64,000 bases of DNA from Frankia sp. AgB1.9 (GTDB lineage: Bacteria; Actinomycetota; Actinomycetes; Frankiales; Frankiaceae), in contig NZ_JADWYX010000002.1 in NCBI RefSeq assembly GCF_016786355.1, positions 1-64,000 on the forward strand, written 5' to 3'. The position numbers were made by a program, and so were the translations under genes. This document shows positions 36,321 through 45,524 of this stretch, one piece after another (the first letter of the stretch is position 1; each line of letters starts with the position of its first letter). Under the pieces are notes generated by a model. The model was not told the origin of the DNA and searched no databases. It saw only the letters and a list, made by a program, of their open reading frames with translations.

Positions 36321-36325
36321 TCCGA

Positions 36326-37216
36326 GTGCCCATCACGATCTGCGAGGTCGGCCCGCGCGACGGCCTGCAGAACGAACGAACGCTCCTGTCGACCGAGACC
36401 AAGCTGGCGCTGATCGGCCGGGTCATCGCCGGCGGGGTTCGTCGCCTCGAAGCGGTCTCGTTCGCGCACCCGAAACGGGTGCCGCAGATGGCCGACGCCG
36501 AACAGGTGATGGCCGGGGTCCCGCGCGGCGGCGGTGTCTCGTACATCGGCCTGGTCCTGAACGAACGCGGATTCGAGCGCGCCGCCCGCGCGGAGGTCGA
36601 CGAGGTCAACATGGTCGTCCTCGCCACCGAGACCTTCAGCCAACGCAACCAGGGAATGTCCGTCGAGGCGAGCCTGCGCGCCTGGTCGCGGATCGCCCGG
36701 ATGGCCCACGACGCGGGCATCCGGCCCTCTCTCACGATCTCGGCGGCCTTCGGCTGCCCGTTCGAGGGCGAGGTCAGCCCGGACCGGGTCCGCGCGATCG
36801 CCCGGCAGGCCGTCGACGCGGCCCCCGCCGAGATCGCCCTGGCCGACACGATCGGGGTCGGCGTGCCCACCCAGGTCACCGAGCTGGTCGGGGCCGTCCG
36901 CGACATCGCCCCCGGGGTCGCCCTGCGCTGCCATTTCCACAACACCCGCAACACCGGCTACGCCAACGCCGTGGCCGCCGTCAGCGCCGGAGTGGAGACG
37001 CTCGACGCCAGCGCCGGTGGCATCGGGGGCTGCCCGTTCGCTCCGGCGGCCACCGGGAACATCGCCACCGAGGATCTCGCCTACCTGCTCGAACGGATGG
37101 GCGTCCCGACCGGGGTCGACGTCCGCGCCGCGGCCGCCACCGGTCAGTGGATCGGCCAACAGCTCGGCATCGAGGCCCCGGCACTCGTCGGCCGCGCCGA
37201 TCCCTTCCCCCGGTAG
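36326..37216 (+). CDS. Hydroxymethylglutaryl-CoA lyase-like enzyme (DRE-TIM family)
   Basis: 296 residues, short for the family but complete. Signature blocks: VGPRDGLQNE (metal Asp, catalytic Arg), SFAHPKRVPQMADAEQV, metal histidines in LRCHFHNTRNTGYANA, and the lid-loop Cys in GGIGGCPFAPAATGN. These residues predict a divalent-metal enzyme that splits a 3-hydroxy-3-methylacyl-CoA into an acyl-CoA and a keto acid or acetoacetate. It begins at GTG 36326 with GGAG 5 nt before. Works naturally after the CoA-transferase upstream. Confidence 0.92.
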   Translation: MPITICEVGPRDGLQNERTLLSTETKLALIGRVIAGGVRRLEAVSFAHPKRVPQMADAEQVMAGVPRGGGVSYIGLVLNERGFERAARAEVDEVNMVVLATETFSQRNQGMSVEASLRAWSRIARMAHDAGIRPSLTISAAFGCPFEGEVSPDRVRAIARQAVDAAPAEIALADTIGVGVPTQVTELVGAVRDIAPGVALRCHFHNTRNTGYANAVAAVSAGVETLDASAGGIGGCPFAPAATGNIATEDLAYLLERMGVPTGVDVRAAAATGQWIGQQLGIEAPALVGRADPFPR

Positions 37217-37299
37217 CCGCTCACCCATTGGTCGTCCGTGCCAGGAAGAACTTTTCGAACACCCGGTAACCGAATGCCCTTTCTGAGGAGTCCTTGGCG

Positions 37300-38901
37300 A
37301 TGTTGTTACAGGGGTCGCGTTACGTCGGCGGAACGTCATTGGGCGCCGCCGAGGGCTGGAGCGTCGAGCGGGTCACCGCGCCGAGCCGGCTCTTCGGCGC
37401 CAACGGCCTGCGGACCGGGCCGGACGGCCGGATCTACGTGGCGCAGGTGACCGGCAGCCAGGTCACCGCACTGGACGTCGACACCCTGGCGCTGGAGGTC
37501 ATCAGTGCGAAGGGCGGCGAGATCATCGCCCCGGATGATCTCGCGTTCGGCCTGGGCGGCGAGATGTACGCGACCGAGGTCATGGACGGCCGGGTCAGCG
37601 CGAAGAGCCCCGACGGACGCACCCGGGTGCTGCGCGACGACGTACCGAGCGCCAACGGCATCACCGTCTACCAGGACCGGCTGTTCATCAACGAGTGCCG
37701 GCCCGGCGGCCGGCTCATGGAACTGGACCCGGGCGGCGGCGCGCCCCGCCTGCTGGCCGAGGACCTGCCGATGCCCAACGCCATGGAGGTCGGCCCGGAC
37801 GGGCTGCTCTACTACCCGCTGCTGGGCACCAACGACATCTGGCGGATCGACCCGGAGGGCGGGACGCCCGAGCGGGTCACCGGCGACCTCGGCGTCCCCA
37901 ACTCGGTGAAGTTCGACGCCGAGGGCTTCATCGTCTCCACCCAGGTCGCCTCCGGGCAGGTGCTGCGGATCAACCCGCGCACCGGCGAGAAGACGACGCT
38001 CGCCCAGCTCACCCCGGGCCTGGACAACTGCACGTTCGTCGGCGACCGGCTGTTCGTCTCCAGCTTCACCGGCGAGATCACCGAGATCGTCGCGCCGGGC
38101 GAGACCCGCACGACGCTGCCCGGCGGCCTGAACTGGCCGCTGGGCCTGACCGCCGGCCCGGACGGGAACCTGTACGTCGCCGACGGCACCTACCTCTACG
38201 TCCTGCGCCCAGGCGGGAGGCTCGAGACCCTGGGCATGATCTTCTCGCCGGGCTTCCCTGGCTTCCTGCGCGGCTTGGCCGCCGCCGGCGACGGCGAGTT
38301 CGTCGTGACCACCGCGGTCGGCACGGTCGCCCGCTACCGGCCGGCGGCGCAGGAGAGCGAGGTGCTCGCCGCCGACCTCGACCAGCTCGCCGGGCTTGCC
38401 ATCGCCCCCGACGGCTCGGTGGTGGCCGCCGAGGACGGCACCGGCCGGGTGCTGGCGATCCGCCCCGGCAAGGGCGTCGAGCCGCTGGCCACCGGGCTGA
38501 GCAGGCCCAGCGGGGTGGCGTTCGGGCCGAACGGCGACTGCCTGGTCGCCGAAGCCGGCGCCGGTCGGGTCGTCTCGCTCGGCCCTACCGGCGTCGACAC
38601 GGTCGTGGACGGCCTGGTCGACCCGCAGGGCATCCTCGTGCGCGGCCAGCAGCTCTACGTCGTCGACCCGGGCACCAGGACGGTCACCCGCGTCGACCTG
38701 GTCAGCAGGGCCCGCCAGGTGATCGCCCGCGACCTGCCGCTCGGCGCCCCGCCCGGGGTGGTGCCCAAGCCGCTCAAGGGCCTGCCACCGTTCTCCGGGC
38801 CGCAGGGCCCGTTCGCCGGGATCGCCGCCGGCCCCGACGGCACGCTCTACGTCTCCGGCGACGCCGAGGGCAGCGTGCTCGCGCTGCGTCAGGAGGCCTG
38901 A
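37300..38901 (+). CDS. NHL/SMP-30-type beta-propeller, possible lactonase
   Basis: 533 residues made of about eight or nine repeating blades, each with a GPDGxLYV-like turn (RTGPDGRIYVAQ, EVGPDGLLYYPL, TAGPDGNLYVAD, AAGPDGTLYVSG). The fold fits gluconolactonase/strictosidine-synthase-like hydrolases; two fused propellers are possible at this length. No signal peptide is seen, so it is probably cytoplasmic. The ATG at 37300 has GAGGAG 9 nt before; a TTG two codons earlier is closer to it. Could open the lactone formed by the Baeyer-Villiger enzyme (inference). Confidence 0.8.
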   Translation: MLLQGSRYVGGTSLGAAEGWSVERVTAPSRLFGANGLRTGPDGRIYVAQVTGSQVTALDVDTLALEVISAKGGEIIAPDDLAFGLGGEMYATEVMDGRVSAKSPDGRTRVLRDDVPSANGITVYQDRLFINECRPGGRLMELDPGGGAPRLLAEDLPMPNAMEVGPDGLLYYPLLGTNDIWRIDPEGGTPERVTGDLGVPNSVKFDAEGFIVSTQVASGQVLRINPRTGEKTTLAQLTPGLDNCTFVGDRLFVSSFTGEITEIVAPGETRTTLPGGLNWPLGLTAGPDGNLYVADGTYLYVLRPGGRLETLGMIFSPGFPGFLRGLAAAGDGEFVVTTAVGTVARYRPAAQESEVLAADLDQLAGLAIAPDGSVVAAEDGTGRVLAIRPGKGVEPLATGLSRPSGVAFGPNGDCLVAEAGAGRVVSLGPTGVDTVVDGLVDPQGILVRGQQLYVVDPGTRTVTRVDLVSRARQVIARDLPLGAPPGVVPKPLKGLPPFSGPQGPFAGIAAGPDGTLYVSGDAEGSVLALRQEA

Positions 38902-38906
38902 TCCCC

Positions 38907-39752
38907 ATGGGCAACGATCTGCTCGGGATGGCCGGCCGGGTGGTCATCGTCTCGGGCGCGGCCGGCGGCGGCATCGGCACGTCGGTGGTGCGGCTGGTGG
39001 CCAGCGCGGGCGCGACCGTGATCGCGGTGAGCCGGTCACCGGAGAAGCTCGACCTGCACGTCGCCCCACTGGCCAAGGAGGGGCTGCCGGTCATCCCGGT
39101 CGCCGCCGACGCCGAGACCGACGAGGGAATCGCGTTGGCCCTGGCGGAGGCCCAGCGGGCCGACGGCGACCTGTACGGGCTGGTCAACGTCGCCGGCGGC
39201 GCCGACCCGGCGACCTGGATGCCGTCGACCCGGGTGACCAGGGACGACTGGCGCGGGCTGTTCGCCTGGAACCTGGAGACGATGTTCTTCATGAGCCAGG
39301 CGGTCGCGACGGCGCTGAAGTCACGCGGCCTGCCCGGCTCGATCGTCTCGGTCTCCTCGATCAGCGGAATGAACACGGCGCCGTTCCACATCGCCTACGG
39401 GACGGCGAAGGCGGCCCTGGTCGCCGCGACCCGCACGATGGCGCTGGAGCTCGCGGCCGACGGCATCCGGGTGAACGCCGTCGCGCCCGGTGTCACGGCG
39501 ACGCCCGCGTCACTCGCCTATGTGGAGGCCGACCCGGAACGCGACCAGCGGGCCATCGCGATGGGCCGGCGCGGCACCCCCGAGGAACAGGCCGGCCCGA
39601 TCCTCTTCCTGCTCTCCGCGTTGTCGACGTACATCACGGGCCAGACCATCCTCACCGACGGCGGCCTGAACCTGCGCTGGACCCACCTGGGCCCGGACAA
39701 CACGTCCCTGTTCCTCAAGGACGAGGAATTCCGCGCGGCCCTCACGCGATAG
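38907..39752 (+). CDS. Short-chain dehydrogenase/reductase
   Basis: 281 residues. The cofactor loop is GAAGGGIG (one residue longer than usual), followed by NVAGG in place of NNAG, catalytic SVSSISGMN and YGTAKAA. The C-terminus is about 25 residues longer than simple FabG-like SDRs and ends in LFLKDEEFRAALTR, a tail that could help substrate binding or oligomerisation. Spaced 5 nt after the propeller gene, with AGGAGG ahead, so in the same operon. Confidence 0.9.
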   Translation: MGNDLLGMAGRVVIVSGAAGGGIGTSVVRLVASAGATVIAVSRSPEKLDLHVAPLAKEGLPVIPVAADAETDEGIALALAEAQRADGDLYGLVNVAGGADPATWMPSTRVTRDDWRGLFAWNLETMFFMSQAVATALKSRGLPGSIVSVSSISGMNTAPFHIAYGTAKAALVAATRTMALELAADGIRVNAVAPGVTATPASLAYVEADPERDQRAIAMGRRGTPEEQAGPILFLLSALSTYITGQTILTDGGLNLRWTHLGPDNTSLFLKDEEFRAALTR

Positions 39753-39799
39753 CCGTGCCCTCATGCGACAGTTCGGCCGGCCACCATTCGGAGATTGTC

Positions 39800-41179
39800 A
39801 TGACTGAGACCGTGCAGAACCTCCAGGAGACGCCGACCCCGCCCGAGCCGTTGTCGGCCCCGATGACGATCGACCCGGCGGCCTACCTCTCGCCGGACTA
39901 CGCCAGGGCCGAACGGGACCGGCTGTGGGCGAAGGTGTGGCAGCAGGTCGACCGGGTCGAGGAGATCCCGAACGTCGGCGACTTCCTCACCTACGACATT
40001 CTCGACGACTCGTTCATCGTCATCCGGACCGCGCCCGACACGATCCGCGCGTACTACAACGTCTGTTCCCACCGGGGCCGCCGGCTGGTCGACACCCCAC
40101 CGGGGAAACGCGACGCCCGGGGTCGGCGGCGCCAGTTCGTCTGCGGCTTCCACGGCTGGCGTTACGACCTGGACGGCGTCTGTACCTTCGCCGCCGAGCG
40201 GGAGGACTGGGGCTGCGCGCTGACCGACGACCTGATCAGCCTCAAGGAGGTCAGGGTCGACACCTGGGGCGGCTGGATCTTTCTCAACCTCGACCCGGAC
40301 TGCGGCCCGCTGCGGGAGTACCTGGAACCGGCGGCGAGCCTGCTGGCGCCGTTCCAGCTGGAGAACCTGCGCTACCGGTGGCGAAAGTGGCTGGTCTTCG
40401 ACTGCAACTGGAAGGTCGCGCTGGAGGCCTTCATGGAGACCTATCACGTCCCGTACACCCACCCGGAGTTCATGACGTTCGGCGGTTTCCTCGGCTGGGC
40501 CCGCTCGCAGGGCCGGCACAGCAACATCGGCTACGACGCCCCCAAGGGGATGGAGGAGAACCAGGCGAAGCTGCGGCTCGGCGCCGGCCCGGACGCCCGC
40601 CTGTCCACGGCCGAGCTGCAGAACTTCACCTGGGAGAACTCGAACACGAACACCACCTGGACGCTGGTCGAGGCCGCGCGCCGCCTCGTCGACGAGCTGC
40701 CGGAGGGAACGCCGTCCGACCAGGTGCTGCGGCACTGGCTGGACTCGGCCCGCGCTACCGACGAGGCGCGCGGCGTGGTCTGGCCGACCATCGAGCCCGC
40801 CGCCGTCGCGGCCAGCGGCACCGCGTGGCAGATCTTCCCGAACTTCCAGATCGGGCATGCTCCGAACAACATGCTCTGCTACAGCGCCCGGCCGTATGGC
40901 TATGACCCGGACAAATGCATCTTCGAGGCCGCCGTCTACGAGCTGTTCCCGCCCGGCGAGGAGCCCCGGACGCAATGGGAGTACACACCGGCCGATGACC
41001 CGGGCTGGCGCACGGTCCTGCCCCAGGACTTCGCCAACATGGCCGCGGTGCAGCAGGGCATGAAGTCACGCGGTTTCGCCGGGCCGAAACCCAACCCGTA
41101 TCGCGAGCGCAGCGTCGTGAGCCTGCACCACAATCTCGCGAAGTACCTGGGCACCGGCGAGCCACGTGAGCTCGGCTGA
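39800..41179 (+). CDS. Rieske non-heme iron oxygenase, alpha-subunit type
   Basis: 459 residues. The Rieske [2Fe-2S] site is CSHRG (Cys, His) and CGFHGWRYDLDG (Cys, His). The mononuclear iron site includes two histidines in EAFMETYHVPYTHPE and an acidic ligand expected further on. This is the single-component or alpha-subunit architecture of ring-hydroxylating and demethylating oxygenases. No ferredoxin or reductase gene adjoins it, so electron donors must be supplied elsewhere. The ATG at 39800 has GGAG 6 nt before. Adds oxygen to an aromatic, alicyclic or methoxy substrate. Confidence 0.93.
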   Translation: MTETVQNLQETPTPPEPLSAPMTIDPAAYLSPDYARAERDRLWAKVWQQVDRVEEIPNVGDFLTYDILDDSFIVIRTAPDTIRAYYNVCSHRGRRLVDTPPGKRDARGRRRQFVCGFHGWRYDLDGVCTFAAEREDWGCALTDDLISLKEVRVDTWGGWIFLNLDPDCGPLREYLEPAASLLAPFQLENLRYRWRKWLVFDCNWKVALEAFMETYHVPYTHPEFMTFGGFLGWARSQGRHSNIGYDAPKGMEENQAKLRLGAGPDARLSTAELQNFTWENSNTNTTWTLVEAARRLVDELPEGTPSDQVLRHWLDSARATDEARGVVWPTIEPAAVAASGTAWQIFPNFQIGHAPNNMLCYSARPYGYDPDKCIFEAAVYELFPPGEEPRTQWEYTPADDPGWRTVLPQDFANMAAVQQGMKSRGFAGPKPNPYRERSVVSLHHNLAKYLGTGEPRELG

Positions 41180-41234
41180 GCTTTCCCTGGCGCGGCGGCC
41201 GCCCTCCAGGTGTCAGAAAGGAAATGACGAGACC

Positions 41235-42665
41235 ATGCGCGAGTACCTGAAGTTCTACATCGACGGCGAGTGGACCGACCCGGCCGGGACGGCGACGTTC
41301 GAGGTCGTGAACCCGGCGACGGAGGAGGTCTGCGGCACCGTCGCGCTCGGCTCGGCGGCCGACGTGGACCGGGCGGTCGCGGCCGCCCGCAAGGCGTTCC
41401 CCGGCTGGGCGGCGAGCAGCCGGGAGGACCGGCTGGCCCTGCTCCAGCGGATCCTGGACGAGTACCAGAAGCGCGCGGGCGATCTCGCCGCGGCGCTGAC
41501 CGAGGAGATGGGCGCGCCGGCCGCGCTCGCGGGCGGCTTCCAGGTAGGCCTGGGCGCCGGGCACCTGACCACGGCGATCGAGCTGCTGCGGACCTTCGTC
41601 TTCGAGGAGCAGCGCGGCGCCACCCTCGTGGTCCGCGAGCCGATCGGCGTCTGCGGCCTGATCACGCCGTGGAACTGGCCGATGAACCAGATCGCAGTCA
41701 AGGTCTTCCCCGCGCTCGCGACCGGCTGCACCGTGGTGCTCAAGCCGTCTGAGCGCTCGCCGTTCACCGGGCAGATCCTCGCCGAGGTCCTGCACGCCGC
41801 AGGCGTTCCGGCCGGGGTGTTCAACCTGGTCCAGGGCGACGGCCCCAGCGTGGGCGTTCCGCTGTCCGCGCACCCGGGCGTCGACATGGTCTCCTTCACC
41901 GGCTCGACCCGCGCCGGCATCGAGATCGCCCGCAACGCCGCGCCGACCGTCAAGCGGGTCACCCAGGAGCTGGGCGGCAAGGGGCCCAACATCATCCTCG
42001 ATGACGCGGACTTCGCCGCGAACGTGGCCAAGGGCGTCGGCAGCATGATGGGCAACTCCGGCCAGACCTGCAGCGCCCCGTCCCGGATGCTGGTGCCCGG
42101 CGAGCGGATGGCCGAGGCGATCGAGGCCGCGCGCGCCGCCGCCGCGCAGATCACGGTCGGTGACCCGAAGGGCGAGGTCGTCATCGGCCCGGTCGTCGCC
42201 GCCAGCCAGTTCGACAAGATCCAGGCGCTCATCAAGCGCGGCATCGACGAGGGCGCGACGCTCGTCGCCGGCGGGCCCGGTCGCCCGGATGGCCTGACCA
42301 AGGGCTTCTACGTGCGGCCGACCGTGTTCGCGGACGTCAAGAACGACATGACGATCGCCCGCGAGGAGATCTTCGGCCCGGTGCTGACGATCATCGGCTA
42401 CGACAGCGTCGAGGACGCCATCGAGATCGCCAACGACACCGAGTACGGCCTCGCCGGCTACGTCGCCGGCGCGGACCTCGACGCCTGCCGTGCCGTCGCC
42501 CGCCAAATCCGGGCCGGCTGGGTCGGGATCAACGACGGGTTCGACTTCCAGTGCCCGTTCGGCGGCTACAAGCAGAGCGGCAACGGCCGCGAGTGGGGCG
42601 AGTTCGGCTTCCAGGAGTACCTGGAGACCAAGGGCATCCTCGGGTACGCCGGGGCGGGTTCGTGA
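41235..42665 (+). CDS. Aldehyde dehydrogenase
   Basis: 476 residues. Catalytic Glu in TQELGGKGPN and nucleophile Cys in SGQTCSAPSR; NAD-binding FTGSTRAG and GPVVAASQFDKIQALI; oligomerisation tail GYKQSGNGREWGEFGFQEYL. Complete ALDH of the betaine/benzaldehyde-like group. The ATG at 41235 has AAGGAA somewhat far upstream. Its stop overlaps the next SDR by 4 nt (GTGA). It makes the acid that the ligase two genes on can activate to a CoA ester. Confidence 0.94.
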   Translation: MREYLKFYIDGEWTDPAGTATFEVVNPATEEVCGTVALGSAADVDRAVAAARKAFPGWAASSREDRLALLQRILDEYQKRAGDLAAALTEEMGAPAALAGGFQVGLGAGHLTTAIELLRTFVFEEQRGATLVVREPIGVCGLITPWNWPMNQIAVKVFPALATGCTVVLKPSERSPFTGQILAEVLHAAGVPAGVFNLVQGDGPSVGVPLSAHPGVDMVSFTGSTRAGIEIARNAAPTVKRVTQELGGKGPNIILDDADFAANVAKGVGSMMGNSGQTCSAPSRMLVPGERMAEAIEAARAAAAQITVGDPKGEVVIGPVVAASQFDKIQALIKRGIDEGATLVAGGPGRPDGLTKGFYVRPTVFADVKNDMTIAREEIFGPVLTIIGYDSVEDAIEIANDTEYGLAGYVAGADLDACRAVARQIRAGWVGINDGFDFQCPFGGYKQSGNGREWGEFGFQEYLETKGILGYAGAGS

Positions 42666-43588
42666 CCGAACGCAGGTTCGACGGCCGGGTGGCCGTGGTC
42701 ACCGGCGGCGGCCGGGGCCTCGGGCGGGAGTACGCACTGCTGCTGGCCTCGAAGGGCGCCCAGGTAGTGGTCAACGACCTGGGCGCCGCCATCAGCGGCG
42801 ACGGCGCCGACGCGGCTCCGGCCGACCAGGTCGTCGCCGAGATCACGGCGCTGGGCGGCCAGGCGGTCGCCTGCGCCGCGTCCGTGGCGACCCCGGCCGG
42901 CGCCGAGGCGATCATCGGCACGGCGCTCGACACCTTCGGCCGCGTCGACGTCCTCGTGCACAACGCCGGCAACACCCGGCGCGTGGCGCTGAACGAGATC
43001 TCCGAGGAGGACTTCCGGGCCGTGGTGGACGTGCACCTGCTCGGCGGTTTCCACGTCGTGCGGGCGGCGTTCCCCCGGATGGCCGCGGCCGGCTACGGGC
43101 GGATCGTGCTGACGTCGTCGATCGGCGGGCTCTACGGCAACCACAACGTCGTCGGCTACAGCGCGGCCAAGGCGGGCCTGATCGGGCTCAGCAACGTCGT
43201 CGCCCTGGAGGGCGCGGACCGGGGCGTGCGCAGCAACGTCATCGTCCCCGCCGCCGTGACCCGCCTCGCCGTCGGCCATGACACGTCCCGGTTCCCTCCG
43301 ATGGAGCCCGGTCTGGTCGCTCCGGTCGTCGGCTGGCTGGCGCACGAGTCCTGCTCCGTCACCGGGGAGATCTACGTGGCGCTGGCCGGCCGGGTGGCCA
43401 GGGCGTTCATCGCCGAGACCGAGGGCGTGTACCAGCCGTCGTGGACTATCGACGAGGTCGGCGCCCGGATCGACGCCATCCGCGACCCCACCAGCCAGTG
43501 GGCGCTGGCGCCGGTCCCGTCCGGCTTCGTCGAGCACCTGGACCGCAGCTTCGCCATGGCCAGGCAGGGCGCGGCCTCGGCCCAGTAG
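42662..43588 (+). CDS. Short-chain dehydrogenase, hydroxyacyl-CoA dehydrogenase type
   Basis: 308 residues from GTG 42662. TGGGRGLGREYALLLASKGA and VVVNDLGA match the mycobacterial 3-hydroxyacyl-CoA/17-beta-HSD4-like group, with HNAGNTR (first Asn replaced by His), TSSIGGLYG and YSAAKAG. A C-terminal extension of about 60 residues (VYQPSWTIDEVGARIDAIRD) is typical of that group. Beta-oxidation of a CoA-bound side chain is therefore the likely role. Coupled to the ALDH by a 4-nt overlap. Confidence 0.9.
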   Translation: MTERRFDGRVAVVTGGGRGLGREYALLLASKGAQVVVNDLGAAISGDGADAAPADQVVAEITALGGQAVACAASVATPAGAEAIIGTALDTFGRVDVLVHNAGNTRRVALNEISEEDFRAVVDVHLLGGFHVVRAAFPRMAAAGYGRIVLTSSIGGLYGNHNVVGYSAAKAGLIGLSNVVALEGADRGVRSNVIVPAAVTRLAVGHDTSRFPPMEPGLVAPVVGWLAHESCSVTGEIYVALAGRVARAFIAETEGVYQPSWTIDEVGARIDAIRDPTSQWALAPVPSGFVEHLDRSFAMARQGAASAQ

Positions 43589-43590
43589 GT

Positions 43591-43654
43591 CGATCCAGCA
43601 CGCCGATCCAGCAGGCCGGCACGGCAGGTCGGCGCGTCTGGAGTCCTGGACTCC
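43591..43654. repeat. 13-bp tandem repeat and GGAGTCC-T-GGACTCC palindrome
   Basis: CGATCCAGCACGC (43591-43603) is followed by a copy with one change (43604-43616) and a diverged third (43617-43629). Then a perfect 7-bp inverted repeat with one central base lies at 43640-43654, upstream of the ligase gene. Function unknown; the palindrome could be an operator. Confidence 0.65.
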
Positions 43655-43682
43655 CGGCACGAACCTCGCGGGAAGGTGTTGT

Positions 43683-45209
43683 GTGGACAAGGTGAACGAC
43701 ACGGCCGGCCGTCAGGGCTTCCCCCACACGATCGCGACGGTGCTGGAGACCGCGCTCGCCGCGCGCCCGGCCGCCCCAGCGATCGAGGCCGCCTCGGGCG
43801 TCTGGAGCTACGCGGAGCTCGACGAACAGGCGCGCCGCGCCGCCGGCGCGCTGTGGTCGCTCGGGGTGCGCCCCGGCGACCGGGTAGCGGCCTGTCTGCC
43901 CAACGACCTCGACATCGTCGCCGCCTTCCACGGCGCGCAGCGGATCGGGGCCGTCTGGGCGGGCATCGGCGAGGCGCTCGCGGCCGGCGAGCAGCAGGAG
44001 CTGTTCGACCTGTGCGCCCCGACGGTCGCGCTGGCCGGGCCGCGCTGCCAGCTGACGGTGCCGGGCCGCGTCGACGCCGACCAGTGGGCCGCGCTGCTCG
44101 CCCGCGCCGAGACCGCGCCGCGGGTGGCGACGGACGTCGACGCGCCGGCCGGGATCGCGTTCACCAGCGGCACGTCGGGACGCCCGAAGGCGGTCGTCCA
44201 CAGCCAGCGGAACCTGCTCCTGCCGGGCGCCGTCCTCGTCGCCACCCGCGGCTGGGGGCCCGACCTGCGCAAGGGCGACAGCTTCCCCCTGACGATCCTG
44301 AACCTGATGGTGCTCTCGACCCTGCTCACCGCGCAGGCCGGCGGCTGCGCCGTCGTGATGAACCGGCGCGACGTCGACGGCGTCGCCGAGTGGATCTCCA
44401 CGCGGCGGGTGACGGTCTGGAACGGCGCCCCCGCTCAGCTGCACGACCTGGCCGGCCGCCCCCACCTCGACCTCGGCTCGCTGACCGAGGTGTGGAGCGG
44501 CGGCGGCGACACCTCGGACACGCTGCGCCGGGCCTTCGCGGAAGCGCACGGGCTCGTTCCCCGCGCGACCTACGGCCTCACCGAGGCGCCGACGGTGGTG
44601 TCGATCGACCCGCCCGGCGACGAGTGGCGCCCGGGCAGCAGCGGGCGCGTGCTGCCGCAGTACGACGTGGCGGCCTACGACGACGCGGGGCGGCGCCTGC
44701 CGGCCGGCGAGACCGGCGAGCTGCGCCTGCGCGGCGTGACCCGCGGTGTCTGGACCGGAGCATGGCGGCCACTGCTGGGCTACTGGGACGACGGCGCCGT
44801 GCGGGCACCCGAGCCCGGTCCGGTCCCGACCGGCGACGTCGGCACCGCCGACGCCGACGGGTGGCTACGCGTCCTGGACCGCAAGAAGCTGGTGATCATC
44901 CGCGGCGGGGCGAACGTCTACCCGCTGGAGGTGGAGCGGGTCATCGGCGGCCACCCGGGAGTCGCCCGGGTCGCCGTCTGCGGCGTACCCGACGACCGGC
45001 TCGGCCAGCGGGTGGCAGCCGTGATCGAGCGCGCCGGGCCGCCGCTCGACCTCGCCGAGCTAGACGCCCTGTGCCGCCGCGACCTCGCGGGCTACAAGGT
45101 GCCCGAGGTCTGGTCCGTCGTCGACACCCTCCCCGTGAACGCGATGGGCAAGGTCTCCCGCATCGGCCTCACCGACCTCGTCGAACGCCACCAACTCCCG
45201 AAGCCCTGA
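43683..45209 (+). CDS. AMP-forming acyl-CoA synthetase/ligase
   Basis: 508 residues. P-loop TSGTSGRPKAVVHS, motif YGLTEAPT, GDVGTADADGWLRVLDRKK, hinge and GGANVYPLEVE, and the C-terminal catalytic Lys in LPVNAMGKVSR. It activates a carboxylic acid to acyl-AMP and then acyl-CoA; the substrate is unknown. The start at GTG 43683 is chosen for GGAAGG 6 nt before. Last gene of the plus arm, 94 nt after the SDR and separated from it by repeats and a palindrome, so it could also have its own control. Confidence 0.93.
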   Translation: MDKVNDTAGRQGFPHTIATVLETALAARPAAPAIEAASGVWSYAELDEQARRAAGALWSLGVRPGDRVAACLPNDLDIVAAFHGAQRIGAVWAGIGEALAAGEQQELFDLCAPTVALAGPRCQLTVPGRVDADQWAALLARAETAPRVATDVDAPAGIAFTSGTSGRPKAVVHSQRNLLLPGAVLVATRGWGPDLRKGDSFPLTILNLMVLSTLLTAQAGGCAVVMNRRDVDGVAEWISTRRVTVWNGAPAQLHDLAGRPHLDLGSLTEVWSGGGDTSDTLRRAFAEAHGLVPRATYGLTEAPTVVSIDPPGDEWRPGSSGRVLPQYDVAAYDDAGRRLPAGETGELRLRGVTRGVWTGAWRPLLGYWDDGAVRAPEPGPVPTGDVGTADADGWLRVLDRKKLVIIRGGANVYPLEVERVIGGHPGVARVAVCGVPDDRLGQRVAAVIERAGPPLDLAELDALCRRDLAGYKVPEVWSVVDTLPVNAMGKVSRIGLTDLVERHQLPKP

Positions 45210-45232
45210 TCAACGGCGCCAGCCCGGCGGAG

Positions 45233-45327
45233 TGATCGCCGTTTTCCCGCCATGATCGCCGTTTGAGCCCTGGGGTGGTCGTGGAAACGCTCGCACTACG
45301 ACCACCCCAGAGCCAAAACAGCGATCA
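45233..45327. repeat. Palindromic repeat element, copy 1
   Basis: 30-bp arms 45253-45282 and 45298-45327 match at 26 of 30 positions around a 15-base loop; both arms begin TGATCGC when read inward. A partial third copy of the arm start (TGATCGCCGTTT) lies just before, at 45233-45244. A related element is found at 46694-46768 on the other side of the phosphotransferase gene. It lies in the 315-bp gap after the ligase gene and may also act as terminator. Confidence 0.8.
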
Positions 45328-45524
45328 AGGGCACGCGAGAGCGCCGGAGGCAGGCCGCCGGCACAGGCGATCGCAGGTTTCAGATCAGCCAGGGCCTGCC
45401 GAATAAGCTCGTCGGAGGCACCACCCCTGCGGCCGGGACGTTCTCCGGCCAAGTCGGGCATCCGACGCGCGGTGAGGCGGTCGTCTCCTGCGCCGGCCGC
45501 CCGTCGCTCGGGCATGATGCTCAG

